From: JAWKOK01 sp963765875
GTDB lineage: Bacteria > Chloroflexota > Anaerolineae > Caldilineales > Caldilineaceae
DNA length: 64,000 nt
Direction: 5' to 3'
NCBI GenBank assembly: GCA_963765875.1
Contig: CAVXYK010000013.1
Span: forward strand, 62,001 to 126,000
Part shown: positions 21,802-31,600 of the stretch, in pieces
How positions within the stretch are numbered: the stretch's first letter is position 1
Layout of the letters: each line of letters opens with the position of its first letter
Notes under the pieces: generated by a model
Told to the model about the DNA's origin: nothing
The model's input: only the letters and a program-made list of their open reading frames with translations
The model's database searches: none
Position numbers and translations under genes: made by a program

Positions 21802-23328
21802 ATGAGTGACAGCATGACCCCTGCGCGTACCCGATTTGCGCCAAGTCCCACCGGTTTCTTGCATCTGGGCAGCCTTCGCACAGCCCTTTTTGCCTGGCTC
21901 TATGCCCGCCATACCGGCGGCCAGTTTATCCTGCGAATTGAGGACACGGACCAGAAGCGCTACAACCCCGAAAGCCTGGACAACATGGTGGCCGGGATGC
22001 GCTGGTTGGGTCTGGACTGGGATGAAGGTCCCGACATCGGCGGTCCGTATGGCCCCTATACGCAGAGTGAACGCAAGGAAGTCTATCAGCAGTATGCTCA
22101 GCAATTGATTGACGGTGGATACGCCTACCGTTGCTATGCAACAGGTGACGAACTCACTCAGATGCGCGAGGAGCAGCAAGCGCGCGGTCAGTCGCCGGGC
22201 TACGACCGCCGTCATCGCTACTTGACCGATGAGGAACGCGCCGCCTTCGAGGCAGAGGGGCGTTCTTCGGTCGTGCGTTTTGCTGCTCCCCTGGACGGCA
22301 AAACCGTGGTTCACGATCTCCTGCGCGGCGATGTCGAGGTGGAGAGCGCCAGCGTGCTCGATCCGGTGCTGGTCAAGAGTGACGGCATGCCGACCTACCA
22401 TCTGGCGGTGATTGTGGACGATCATTTGATGAAGATCACCCACATCCTGCGCGGCCAGGAGTGGCTTCCGTCCGCACCGCTGCACAAGATGCTCTACGAC
22501 GCCTTTGGCTGGACACCGCCCGAGTTCGTCCACATGTCGGTGATTCTTGATCCCAGCGGCAAGGGCAAGATGAGCAAGCGCAAGAAGGTTGTGGCAGGCA
22601 AGGAATACCTGGCCCTGGTCCACGAGTTTGAAGAGGCCGGCTATTTGCCCGAGGCCATGTTCAACTTCCTGGTCAACATCGGTTGGAACTTCGGTGACGA
22701 GCGCGAGGTCTTCACCCGCGATGAGGTCATCGAGCGCTTTGAACTGAAGGACATGACTTCATCGCCCGCTGCGTTGCCCTATGAGAAGCTCGAATGGCTC
22801 AACGGCGTCTACATCCGCGACATGGACGTGGAGGAGTTGCAGGAGCGGCTCATTCCTTTCCTGAGCGAGGAATTGGGCATTGATGAGGAGACGCTTGCTG
22901 CCGATCCGCGTCTTGCCGGGCTGGTCCCGTTGATCCAGGAGCGGCTCAAGGTGCTCAAGGGCGCGGGCGAGCAGGTCGACTGGGCGTTCAATAGCGCCGA
23001 CGAGATCACCTATCCTGAGCCCAAGCAACTCATCGGCAAGAAGCTGGACGCTGCGGGCACATTGGCCGTCTTCGAGCAAGGCATCACGGTCCTGGAGACG
23101 GTTGAGCCGTTCAACGCTGAGGCCCTGGAAGCGACGTTCCGCCAGGCCGCAACAGACGCCGAGCTCAAGCCGGGCAGCTTCTTTGCACCCTTCCGCGTCG
23201 CCATGACCGGTAAGAAGGTCTCGCCGCCCCTCTTCGAGAGCATGGAAGTGTTGGGCCGTGAGGAGACCATCGTGCGCGTGCGCAACGGTGCTGCTGCTTT
23301 GCAGGCGTATGCAGATGAGATAGTGTAG
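21802..23328 (+). CDS. gltX: Glutamyl-tRNA synthetase
   Basis: Class I aminoacyl-tRNA synthetase that charges tRNA-Glu and, in organisms without GlnRS, also tRNA-Gln. Its 508 residues are normal. Catalytic motifs are FAPSPTGFLHLGS (HIGH-type, 21-24) and KMSKR (256-260); the C-terminal anticodon-binding helical domain is complete. AAGGAAAC precedes ATG 21802. The next feature downstream on the same strand is a tRNA-Gln gene, which suggests co-transcription and fits a non-discriminating enzyme working with GatCAB. Discrimination cannot be judged from the sequence alone. Confidence 0.97.
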   Translation: MSDSMTPARTRFAPSPTGFLHLGSLRTALFAWLYARHTGGQFILRIEDTDQKRYNPESLDNMVAGMRWLGLDWDEGPDIGGPYGPYTQSERKEVYQQYAQQLIDGGYAYRCYATGDELTQMREEQQARGQSPGYDRRHRYLTDEERAAFEAEGRSSVVRFAAPLDGKTVVHDLLRGDVEVESASVLDPVLVKSDGMPTYHLAVIVDDHLMKITHILRGQEWLPSAPLHKMLYDAFGWTPPEFVHMSVILDPSGKGKMSKRKKVVAGKEYLALVHEFEEAGYLPEAMFNFLVNIGWNFGDEREVFTRDEVIERFELKDMTSSPAALPYEKLEWLNGVYIRDMDVEELQERLIPFLSEELGIDEETLAADPRLAGLVPLIQERLKVLKGAGEQVDWAFNSADEITYPEPKQLIGKKLDAAGTLAVFEQGITVLETVEPFNAEALEATFRQAATDAELKPGSFFAPFRVAMTGKKVSPPLFESMEVLGREETIVRVRNGAAALQAYADEIV

Positions 23329-23329
23329 A

Positions 23330-23432
23330 TTCTGTGGGGAAATGGGGTTGTCCGGAAGTGGGGTTGTGGGGTGCAAAATGAGCATCCTGAATCACCGACT
23401 TCCACTCCTACTCCCTTCCGCCACTGCCCCAC
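23330..23432. repeat. G-rich word repeat between gltX and tRNA-Gln
   Basis: TGTGGGGAAATGGGGTTGTC and AGTGGGGTTGTGGGGTGC are followed by the complementary C-rich words CACTGCCCCACAA. These are the same words as in the in-frame mfd insert at 2229-2345. Confidence 0.6.
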
Positions 23433-23486
23433 AAATTTGACCCAATTCGGCCGTTCATGATACTATCTTTCCGTAGTCAAGATTGA

Positions 23487-23558
23487 TGGGGGATAGTTTA
23501 ATCGGCAAAACGGGTGATTCTGGTTCACTTGCTCGGGGTTCGAGTCCCTGTCCCCCAG
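23487..23558 (+). tRNA. tRNA-Gln, anticodon CTG
   Basis: Full cloverleaf: acceptor TGGGGGA/TCCCCCA, D stem GTTT/AAAC, anticodon stem GGTGA/TCACT with loop TTCTGGT (anticodon CTG, reads CAG), T arm CGGGG-TTCGAGT-CCCTG, discriminator G at 23558. CCA is not encoded. The weak U1-A72 first pair is typical of tRNA-Gln. It lies 158 bases after gltX and directly before a terminator. Confidence 0.95.
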
Positions 23559-23570
23559 TTCAACCAAAAA

Positions 23571-23603
23571 GACGGCGTGGATTTCCACGCCGTCTTCGTT
23601 ATT
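23571..23603 (+). terminator. Intrinsic terminator after tRNA-Gln
   Basis: Perfect 10-bp stem GACGGCGTGG / CCACGCCGTC with an ATTT loop, preceded by AAAAA and followed by TTCGTTATT. It ends the gltX-tRNA unit and may serve the convergent gene too. Confidence 0.85.
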
Positions 23604-23644
23604 GATGGGATGTAGCGCCCCACTCTACGTCTGAGCAATGTTGT

Positions 23645-25471
23645 CTACTGCTTGACAACCTGTGGCAGAAAGAGATAGGTGAACGGGTCAACACCGGCCT
23701 CGTATGCCCCAATATCGCAGGCCAGCCGTTGTGGCCGGATCTCTCCTCGCTGGTCGACCATGACGCTATCCATTCCGATATCGGTACAGCTTCCAGCGTC
23801 AATGGCCATGCTCTGGGCGAAAAGAGCATGCGTCAGAGTTGGTCCGCCGTAGTCAGCCAGGGGCGCTAGATGTGCCGGCAAGTCGAGTAAATCGCCTGAG
23901 CCGTTCATCGTGATCGTACACCCGGCCGTTGTTCCGATGAGCGCGTACCCATATGAGTCCAGCACGCCATGACAGTCGCGGCTGGGAGCCCCCGAGCGAT
24001 TATCCGCCACAACTGTGTTCTTGATACGAACCGGGCCGCTTGAACCGTCGATTCCGCCTCCCTGTCCGTGCGAATCACCCTGACCTGTATGATTTTGGCT
24101 GACCGTACTATGGTCTAGATCAACAGATCCTGTGTTGGCGACGCCTCCTCCATCCCCGCCGGAACCCGCTGAGCCGTAGAACCATGCCTCCCCGCCATCG
24201 CCGGTCGAGTTGCCGCTGATTGTGCTGTTGTGAAGCGTGAGCGCTCCCTCGTTGAAAACTCCTCCGCCGTCACCGCCGCTTGCACCCCCGGCGGATCCAT
24301 CACCGCCATCACCGGTGGCATTGGCGTTGATCGTACTGCTGTGGACGTCCAGCACCCCAGAATTGTAGACACCACCTCCGTGCCCAGCCCGAAAACCGCT
24401 GCCATGCGTTGTCAATCCCCTTTGACCATCTCCGGTGAGATTGTTGGTAATCGAACTTTCTGTCATTGTTAGCGTGCCGCTGTTGGCAATGCCGCCGCCA
24501 TGGCCTGAAGCTGCGCCTAGGGTCTCGTTCTGTCGGACATGACTCCCTTGGATCGTCATCAAACCACTATTTAGGATGCCGCCACCGTCCCCACCGGCGC
24601 CTTGTGGCGGTTCAGGACCCACGCCGTGGAAGCTGCCACTGCCGGTCGCATTGAGCTCAACGACACTGTCGATCATCTCGAGAGTACCGCTGTTGGCAAG
24701 CCCACCGCCGTCGCCGCCGTCACCAAAGCCGGGGCAGAGGCCCCAATCGGATCCTCCATGGCCGGTTCTGTTCCCACGAATCGTCACGCGCTCAAGGCGC
24801 AAGGTTCCCTGGTTGTCGATTGCGCCTCCACTACCGCCGACGGCACAGATTGTATCGGTGCCGCCGCCCGATTCATTGTCTGAGAGGATGCAGTCGCGCA
24901 GGGTCAATGTTCCTTGGTTGAGCACGCCGCCGCCGGCTGCGCCCTGGCAGGGCTCGTCGCCTGTCGTACCGCACCCGCTCTCGCTGCCGTCAGGTGCATG
25001 GCCGTTGGCGAGCCTGACGCCGCTCATCGATACGACTGCGCCGGTGTGGACGTGTAATACACGGTCGAGTTGGTTTCCGTCGATAGTGGGCTGCGCGCCG
25101 GTGGCGACCGAGATCGTCACTGTGCCGACGATGTCCAGATCGCCCGTAGAGTTGTTCTCTTCGCTGCCGCCGACCAATGTCAACGTGTAGCTTCCGTGCG
25201 GCAACTCAATCATGTCGTCGCCACTGCCCGCCAAACACGCGTCTACGGCAGCGCCGGTGTTGGCAGCCTGAATCGCCTCTCGAAGCGAACAATCGCCGTC
25301 GCTGTTGAGCTCATCATCCGTTGTGGTGACGATGATCGACGAGTTGCTGGTCTCGATGTTGGCATAGGCGAGTCGGCTCGAAGCCGACACCATGCCAATA
25401 AGCAGCATGGCGCACAAAACGGTTCCTATCAGCAAAGCCGTACGGGCCGGACTCTGTCTAGTTCTCATCAT
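23645..25471 (-). CDS. CSLREA-domain secreted parallel beta-helix protein
   Basis: 608-residue exported protein. ATG 25471 follows AGGAG and begins a signal peptide (ALLIGTVLCAMLLIGMVSA). The CSLREA motif is seen in DGDCSLREAIQAANTG, followed by about 14 rungs of a right-handed beta-helix with repeated phrases such as GGGVLNQGTLTLRDC, GGGIANSGTLTMTESSI and GGGVYNSGVLDVHSS. These are polymorphic-outer-membrane-protein-like repeats. The C-terminal segment (QRLACDIGAYEAG) is the usual end of this family. A surface adhesin or polysaccharide-interacting role is likely; no catalytic residues can be named. Confidence 0.88.
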   Translation of the reverse strand: MMRTRQSPARTALLIGTVLCAMLLIGMVSASSRLAYANIETSNSSIIVTTTDDELNSDGDCSLREAIQAANTGAAVDACLAGSGDDMIELPHGSYTLTLVGGSEENNSTGDLDIVGTVTISVATGAQPTIDGNQLDRVLHVHTGAVVSMSGVRLANGHAPDGSESGCGTTGDEPCQGAAGGGVLNQGTLTLRDCILSDNESGGGTDTICAVGGSGGAIDNQGTLRLERVTIRGNRTGHGGSDWGLCPGFGDGGDGGGLANSGTLEMIDSVVELNATGSGSFHGVGPEPPQGAGGDGGGILNSGLMTIQGSHVRQNETLGAASGHGGGIANSGTLTMTESSITNNLTGDGQRGLTTHGSGFRAGHGGGVYNSGVLDVHSSTINANATGDGGDGSAGGASGGDGGGVFNEGALTLHNSTISGNSTGDGGEAWFYGSAGSGGDGGGVANTGSVDLDHSTVSQNHTGQGDSHGQGGGIDGSSGPVRIKNTVVADNRSGAPSRDCHGVLDSYGYALIGTTAGCTITMNGSGDLLDLPAHLAPLADYGGPTLTHALFAQSMAIDAGSCTDIGMDSVMVDQRGEIRPQRLACDIGAYEAGVDPFTYLFLPQVVKQ

Positions 25472-25848
25472 CCATTGCTCCTGACCTTTCCAAAACGGGC
25501 GTTGTACACGATACACCAACGGAAGACGCCACGATTGACTCAGCTCCGAATCAATGGTCCGGTCCTGGCTCGGGAGCCCGGAGTCAACGGTGGACGGAAC
25601 ACCGAATTCGCTGAAAATGCCCGGCTACGATTATGTGCCTCGGTTTCACCTGCATACGCTAGCAGATCTATGGCGACAAATAGTCCACATCAACATGCTT
25701 TTGTCTACGAATTGCGGCATACCGTGGTGTACTAGACATCGAGTGAATTGCCGGTGTCATCAATATCGGTACAATGAAGAAGCACCATGAATGTTTCTTC
25801 CATACGAAATGCCTGAAAGCTGAAAATCCATGTCAGAAGGGTCTTCCC
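25472..25848. other. Divergent intergenic region
   Basis: 377 bases between the CSLREA gene (minus) and the Fe-S protein gene (plus). It is less GC-rich than its flanks and must carry promoters for both. No clear -35/-10 pair, repeat or RNA stands out. An upstream in-frame ATG at 25774 could extend the Fe-S protein by 25 residues. Confidence 0.5.
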
Positions 25849-27252
25849 ATGTCGCCTTCCGCTGTTTCACCACTTGCTCTCCTCTCCATCGCTGTTGGAC
25901 TTGCGATCGGGCTGGGGTTTCTTTATTTTACGTGGGTTTCCTATCGTGAGGAGGAGCCGCGTGCAGCCAAGCGGGCGCTGGCACTGGCCGTGCTCTTGCC
26001 GCTGCCCTATCTGTCCGTTGGTCTGTTTTCGCAGCCATGGCAGAGCATCGTGGCGGGCGTCTTGCTCGGGACAACCGCTCTGGTGATAGGAGCGTTCATG
26101 CTACCCATCGGCAAACATGTCCCGACTGAGCTGGACACGCCCATCAAACGTATCGACGAGCGCGACATCATGTTTTCGCGTGCCCGCATGGAACCTGGCT
26201 CAGATCGCTTCGAAACCTACTATGAACTTCACCCCGACCGCAAGACCTTGGACGACAACTTCCGCAGACGACCCGGTCTGCTGAGTCCAGGCGCTCTCTA
26301 CTACGATCCGGTGACCGCGGCAGCGGCCGATGCCAGCTTCAAGACCGTCGCTGCCTTCCATCCCTTGCTGGATGACGAAGCCTTGCCGGACAGCCCACAA
26401 CCGGTCGAACCCGCGCAGATGACCCATTTCATCAAGGAGTGGCTCAAGGAAGTAGGGGCGATCTCGGTGGGCGTCACCGAACTTCGCGATTACCACCTCT
26501 ACAGCAATATCGGTCGCGGAGACCGCTATGGCGAGCCAGTTGAACTGGGCCACAAATATGCTGTTGCCTTCACGGTGGAGATGAACAAAACCATGCTCGA
26601 TCGTGCGCCCAAGGGGCCGACGGTCATGGAGTCGGCTCAAGAATATCTCAATTCCGCCGCCATGGCGGTGCAGCTCGCCGAGTTCATGCGCCAACTCGGC
26701 TACTCGACACGTGCGCATATCGACGGCAGCTATCGCGTGGTCTGCCCGCTGGTGGCGCGCGATGCAGGGTTAGGAGAGATCGGGCGCATGGGGCTGTTGA
26801 TGACGCCGCAATTGGGGCCACGGGTGCGTCTGGCAGTCGTGACGACTGATATGCCGCTGGTCGCCGATGAACGCGCTCACGACGGTTCGGTCACGGATTT
26901 CTGCCGCCAATGCAAGAAGTGTGCCGATGTCTGCCCCAGCAACTCCATCTCGTTTGAGGAGCGCACAATGGTCGACGGCGTCAAGCGCTGGCAGATCAAC
27001 TCGGAATCGTGCTTCACCTACTGGTGTACCGTCGGTACCGACTGCGCACGTTGTATGAGCGTCTGCCCCTATTCACACCCCGACAACCTGCTGCACAATG
27101 TCGTTCGCAAGGGCATCCAACAGTCAGCCCTCTTCCGCACGACCGCGCTGAAGCTTGACGATTTTTTCTATGGACGCGAGCCTGCGTCACTCGACCTTCC
27201 TGACTGGATCGGGGATGTGTCTGGCCGGAACGGATCCACCGTTGACCGTTAA
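25849..27252 (+). CDS. Membrane-anchored reductive-dehalogenase-like corrinoid/Fe-S protein
   Basis: 467 residues. The N-terminus has three transmembrane helices (about 5-28, 45-62 and 67-88) instead of a Tat signal. A cytoplasmic or exterior domain of the RdhA/QueG-like cobalamin superfamily follows (VGVTELRDYHLYSNIGRGDR, GEIGRMGLLMTPQLGPRVRL). Near the C-terminus are two cluster motifs, CRQCKKCADVCP and the widely spaced C-x4-WC-x5-C-x2-CMSVCP, the arrangement of reductive dehalogenases. The start at 25849 has AGAAGGG upstream; an earlier ATG at 25774 lacks a site. No rdhB anchor gene is present, which fits the built-in anchor. Substrate is unknown, and epoxyqueuosine reductase proper is excluded by the helices and motif spacing. 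Confidence 0.75.
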   Translation: MSPSAVSPLALLSIAVGLAIGLGFLYFTWVSYREEEPRAAKRALALAVLLPLPYLSVGLFSQPWQSIVAGVLLGTTALVIGAFMLPIGKHVPTELDTPIKRIDERDIMFSRARMEPGSDRFETYYELHPDRKTLDDNFRRRPGLLSPGALYYDPVTAAAADASFKTVAAFHPLLDDEALPDSPQPVEPAQMTHFIKEWLKEVGAISVGVTELRDYHLYSNIGRGDRYGEPVELGHKYAVAFTVEMNKTMLDRAPKGPTVMESAQEYLNSAAMAVQLAEFMRQLGYSTRAHIDGSYRVVCPLVARDAGLGEIGRMGLLMTPQLGPRVRLAVVTTDMPLVADERAHDGSVTDFCRQCKKCADVCPSNSISFEERTMVDGVKRWQINSESCFTYWCTVGTDCARCMSVCPYSHPDNLLHNVVRKGIQQSALFRTTALKLDDFFYGREPASLDLPDWIGDVSGRNGSTVDR

Positions 27253-27274
27253 CCAAGACCGATCGTAGATTGCG

Positions 27275-27337
27275 CGTCCCCGGCACTGGCCACGAAAAAT
27301 TGCACTGCCAGATTAGGTCTGGCCAGTGCCGGGGACG
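27275..27337. terminator. Perfect 18-bp inverted repeat, convergent terminator or dispersed hairpin
   Basis: CGTCCCCGGCACTGGCCA (27275-27292) pairs exactly with its complement at 27320-27337 around a 27-base loop. It lies between two convergent genes. Related arms occur at 63054-63105 (CGGCACGGGCC). No long T run follows, so it may be a mobile hairpin that doubles as a terminator. Confidence 0.6.
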
Positions 27338-27387
27338 TTTGAGAGATTCAATTTTTTTTCGAACGGTTCCAAATTCGACAGCTGCGC

Positions 27388-28440
27388 TCAGAAGGTTGTC
27401 CGGCGCCGGGTCACGCTGAGGCCGTCGGTGGGCAATTCTTCGCCAATCATCTTCATTTCCTCGTCGCTTATATGGCCGACGAGAATCAACGGTTTGACCG
27501 ACAGAATCCGGCGCAGCACCGGCAGGATCTCGATCAGCGGCGGCCCGCTTGGCAGGATGTCCAGCGTCACCTGGATGGCAAAAGGTCGCTCCAATCTCAG
27601 CAGCTTGTCCACTGTGTGCAACGAATTGGAATGCAGGTGGATGATGGAGAAATCGACCGATTCGCAGATGCGCACATCGTAGGGCATGAACCATTCGGCG
27701 TAGTGATCGGCTGAAAGAAACGCGGACGCGTCGCACTGGGTGCGCACGACCGTGCCGGGCGACCAGATGCCGAATGGACAGACGTAGCCCTCCTCTATGG
27801 CCGGAATCCGAGCCAGTTGCTCGTGCAGGATCTCGATGAAGAGATCGGTGGCTTGATCGAGGAAGCGGTGGAGTTCGTTGGGGTGATCGTAGAGGGAGAG
27901 GCACATCAACTCCGGGCCCAACACTGCTTCGGCCAGATCGCTGGGTCCACGCATCAATGTCTGGGTGATGGCGTGCCGGCCGCCGCGTCTCTCGGCCAGC
28001 AACGACACAAAGCGCTTCAGCAGGTCAAACCACTCCTCGTTTCGTCGAGCCTGGCCACTGTCCCAAGCCGACCAGTCGGAGATATGCGCGCTCACGCGCA
28101 TGCTACCCCCTTCGATGGTCGTGCGGATGGGCAGACCCAGGATCGCCTCCACCCAAGGAATCGGTGTATAGGGTTCGGATCGGCAGAATTGATCCCCGAC
28201 TGTCTCAATGGGCCCATCGCCCAGTGACTCGCCAACGATACGGTCGATATCGACCATGTCGGGCGTGAGATCCACATCTTCTGCGGCAATCGTCCCGTTC
28301 GTCAGCGGCAACCATAGCCGGCCCAACGGCTCCACCGGCGGCTCGGCATAGAGCATTCCCTGTCGCCGCCACCATGCCTCGTGGCGCGATAGCAGGGCCT
28401 CGCCCGCTGCGTCAAGCACTGGCTCTGATCTGTGGCTCAT
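27388..28440 (-). CDS. UroD-superfamily protein (uroporphyrinogen decarboxylase/corrinoid methyltransferase-like)
   Basis: 350 residues with the TIM-barrel pattern of the uroporphyrinogen decarboxylase superfamily. This superfamily also includes MtaA/CmuA-type zinc-dependent methyltransferases that act with corrinoid proteins. ATG 28440 has GGAGGAG six bases upstream. The C-terminal half shows SADHYAEWFMPYDVRICESV, FSIIHLHSNSLHTVDKLL and LILVGHIS. His residues stand where methyltransferases keep His-x-Cys zinc ligands, and the Cys is missing. The N-terminal RGNFAG-type porphyrin-binding motif of true HemE is not seen, so heme synthesis is unlikely. It converges on the corrinoid/Fe-S protein gene; a functional link is only an inference. 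Confidence 0.7.
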   Translation of the reverse strand: MSHRSEPVLDAAGEALLSRHEAWWRRQGMLYAEPPVEPLGRLWLPLTNGTIAAEDVDLTPDMVDIDRIVGESLGDGPIETVGDQFCRSEPYTPIPWVEAILGLPIRTTIEGGSMRVSAHISDWSAWDSGQARRNEEWFDLLKRFVSLLAERRGGRHAITQTLMRGPSDLAEAVLGPELMCLSLYDHPNELHRFLDQATDLFIEILHEQLARIPAIEEGYVCPFGIWSPGTVVRTQCDASAFLSADHYAEWFMPYDVRICESVDFSIIHLHSNSLHTVDKLLRLERPFAIQVTLDILPSGPPLIEILPVLRRILSVKPLILVGHISDEEMKMIGEELPTDGLSVTRRRTTF

Positions 28441-28487
28441 GTGACTCCTCCAGATATCAAGGCGATAGCGTGATCGTGATGCTGGCA

Positions 28488-28600
28488 ACTTGCTGCTTGC
28501 TGCTTGCTACGTGAGCAGGAACTCTCTCCACATACCTCACGCAGCAAGCAGCAGTACAACTTCGCAATACGCAGTACGAATTACCCACTACGCATTACCC
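28488..28600. repeat. AAGCAGC-family inverted-pair repeat, copy 1
   Basis: Left word TTGCTGCTTGCTACGTGAGC and right word CTCACGCAGCAAGCAGCAG face each other across about 25 bases. They are followed by ACGCAGTACGAATTACCCAC and ACTACGCATTACCC words. It fills the gap between the UroD-like gene and the end of the FtsX gene. Confidence 0.75.
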
Positions 28601-31600
28601 TATTCGTACCGCAGTGCCTCCGCCGGATAGATCCTTGCGGCCTGGTACGCCGGCAGGATTGTCGCCAGTAGCGACAGACCGTAGGCCAGCAGAACCACCA
28701 GTATCAGCTGCGGCCATGGTATGGCAAATGTCCGGCCGTCGGCCAGGACATCGAAGAACTGCTGGATCATGGCCTGACCCAGAACCACGCCTGCGGCCAC
28801 GCCGATGACCATGCCGGTCAACGCGATGAAGCTAGACTCCATCAGGAACGAGATGGCGACCATGCGTGGCTGGAAGCCGATGGCCCGCAACATGCCGATC
28901 TGCTGGCGGCGCTCGACCACGGTGCGACTGCTGATCACGCCTAGGGCGGCGATGCCCACCAACAGGCCCAGCGCCATGAAGCCCTGGAAGAGTTGCAGAA
29001 TACCGCGGGTCAGCGCCTGGCCCTGGGCAAAGCTCTCGGCCATGATCGAGGCGTTGAGCCCGGAGGCCAGGAAGGAACGCTCGATCGCCAGGGCGACCTC
29101 ATGGACATCGGCGCCTTGATTTAACTTGACATAGTAATTGTCCGCTGCAAACGGCGCGCCACTCGTTTTCGCATAGGCATCGCTGTTGACCAGCAGCCCT
29201 TCTCCAGCCAGCGTCGTCGCCTCGGCGATCACGCCGATGACCTGGACCTCATGCTCAACGTCCTCGCCGCCGAAACTGAACGGTCGTAGCGTCACTCGGA
29301 TCTCAGGAAGATTCGCGGCGTCCGTCTGCACGCCCTGGACGCGGAAATACTGGTCGAAGCGGCGCTCAAACTCATCATCCTCGGCTTCACCTTCGAGTCG
29401 CTCAGCGCGCCTGTTGCCTGGGCCGCTATTTTCTTCTCCGTCTTCAGCAGGCTCATCGGCCAGCAGTGTCTGGGTCACTACGGCGACATCATCTCGCTCG
29501 TTCAATGCTGCCCAGATATCGGCATCGGTCTCGAAACCGTCAGCACGCTGGGCAAACGTGTAGGTCGCCTCGGCCTGGCCCAGATAGCCCGCGTTTGCCC
29601 CGACCAACTGCACCCCTTCCCATTCCGTCTCGCCATCCTGAAGCGCATCCATGCTACTGCTGGCCAGCCCGCCGACAACGGCCACGTCATCGGACGGAAA
29701 GTCAGGGTTGGTTGCAATCGCTGTTTCCAGATCTGTGACCGGGTTGAAGAAACTAAGCAGCGACGGCGACACCTGAATCTCGAAACCGGCCTGGCGTTCG
29801 CTGTCCGGCGCCACCAGCGTCTGGGTGGCGTCAATTACCACCGTCATAATGGCCACGGTGCTGATGACCATGGCAAAGAGCAGCATGGTCGTGCCCGTGC
29901 GGAAGCGGGCGCTGAGTGGATAGGCGATGGCCGTCTTGAGCACCGGCGTCAGTGCACCGATGCCGCCCAGCAGGCGGCTGATGGTCCAGGTGATGGCGTC
30001 GGCATTGAACATGACAACCAGAATGGCACCCAAGAATGAGCATGGGGCCCGTCATCGCAAAGCGCACGAGCACCCAGGGCCCATCTTGCACCAGTTCGCC
30101 GGCGGTTTCAGTCTCGCCCAGGAGGCCCGTCCAGGATGGACCCCAGATGAGGATCAAGCCCAGGCCGACAATGGTATAGATGAGCCGATGGATCTGTTCG
30201 TCGCGCATCGGCGTCTTCTCCAACGCCCACGTGGCGAAGATGCTGGCGCCCGCCAGCACCAACGTTGCCCCGGCCAGAACGACGCTGAAACCCAGATCCA
30301 GGCCGTTGTAGATGACGACGCCACCGAGGACCATGAGCAGCGGACCGGAGACGATGCGTACCAGACGACCCAGACGCGAACGACGGTCTCTGCCGGCGGG
30401 CTCTGGTAGGTCACGAATGGCGGCCACGATGTTGAGCCGGCTCACACGCCAGGCGGCCAACGTGACGACAATGAAGGTGAACAGTACCCCTACGCAATAG
30501 GCGATGACGATCAGCGGCGGCGCTACCCGGAACTGGAAGCTGAAAACGCCGCCGTACTCGCTGAGTTGACCCACAGCGTTGTTGAAGAGGCCGCCGATAA
30601 AACCGACCATTGCGTAGGAGACCAGCAAACCCAGAAGCACGCCGACGGCCGCGGCGATGAAGTCGTAGACCAGTCCCTCTGCGGTGAACATCTGCACCAG
30701 ATTGGTACGTTGGACACCGATGGCACGTGCCATGCCCATCTCGCTGCGCCGCTCAGCCGCCATCATCACGAAGATCAGGAAGATCAGCAGGATGCCTGCC
30801 AGGATGGAGAAGAAGCCGAAGAGTGAGAAGATCGATGTGAACGCCGTGCCGCCCACGCCGGCCAATGTAACGACCGTTGACTTGGAGAGCGGGTCGATGA
30901 GGTCGAACTCGTTGAGTGAACGAATCGTCTGGCGCAATTCGCTGCTGGCCTCCTCCGATAGGTCGAGGCCTGTAAGCCATTCGCGTACCTGGTTGTTGCC
31001 CAGTGCCAGGCGCAGCCCCTCGCTGATACCGGGCTGGTCCAGTTCTTCAGGCAGCGCGGCCACCAGTGCTTTGAATTCCTCCAGATTGGTGAAATCATCG
31101 AAGAGTGAGGCGATGACGGGCGGCGGCCCGTCAAACTCTTCGGCCACGGTCTCCTCAATCTTGGGCGCTTCTTCTTCGATGACCGCACGCACGTCTGGAC
31201 GACGCAGGATGGCGACGACCTCCTCCACCTTGGCCTCGTCCATAGCCAGCACGCGCAGTTGGTTGCTGACTTCGCCAGTGTACTCAATGCCTGAGCGTTC
31301 ATCACCCAAATTCGAGACCAGGATGTTGTTGACCTGCCCGCGCATGAAGAGCAACTGTTGCGCCTCGCTCAGACGCATCATGACCACAGGCGTCAGTGCT
31401 GCGGTCGGCCCTGCCTGTTCGACAATGGCTTTGACCCGGAAGGGGAGCGGGATCGGGCCAATGTAGATCTCGAGCACATCACCGACTCGTGCATTGAGCC
31501 GCTCCGCACCCAGCCGGTTGAGATAGACATCGCCCTGACGCAGTTGAAGCCCCACGTTGCCCAGCGCACTGTCCAGCTCGCGGCCCAGCGTATTGAGGTT

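Noticed and set aside
24576..25190. Pro/Ser-rich 204-codon frame on the plus strand
   Set aside because: It is the shadow of the Gly/Asn-rich beta-helix gene on the opposite strand.
25849..27252. queG, epoxyqueuosine reductase
   Set aside because: Three membrane helices and the wide second Fe-S motif fit reductive-dehalogenase-like proteins better than soluble QueG.
27388..28440. hemE, uroporphyrinogen decarboxylase proper
   Set aside because: Only the superfamily pattern is seen. The N-terminal porphyrin-binding motif is missing and no heme genes are adjacent.
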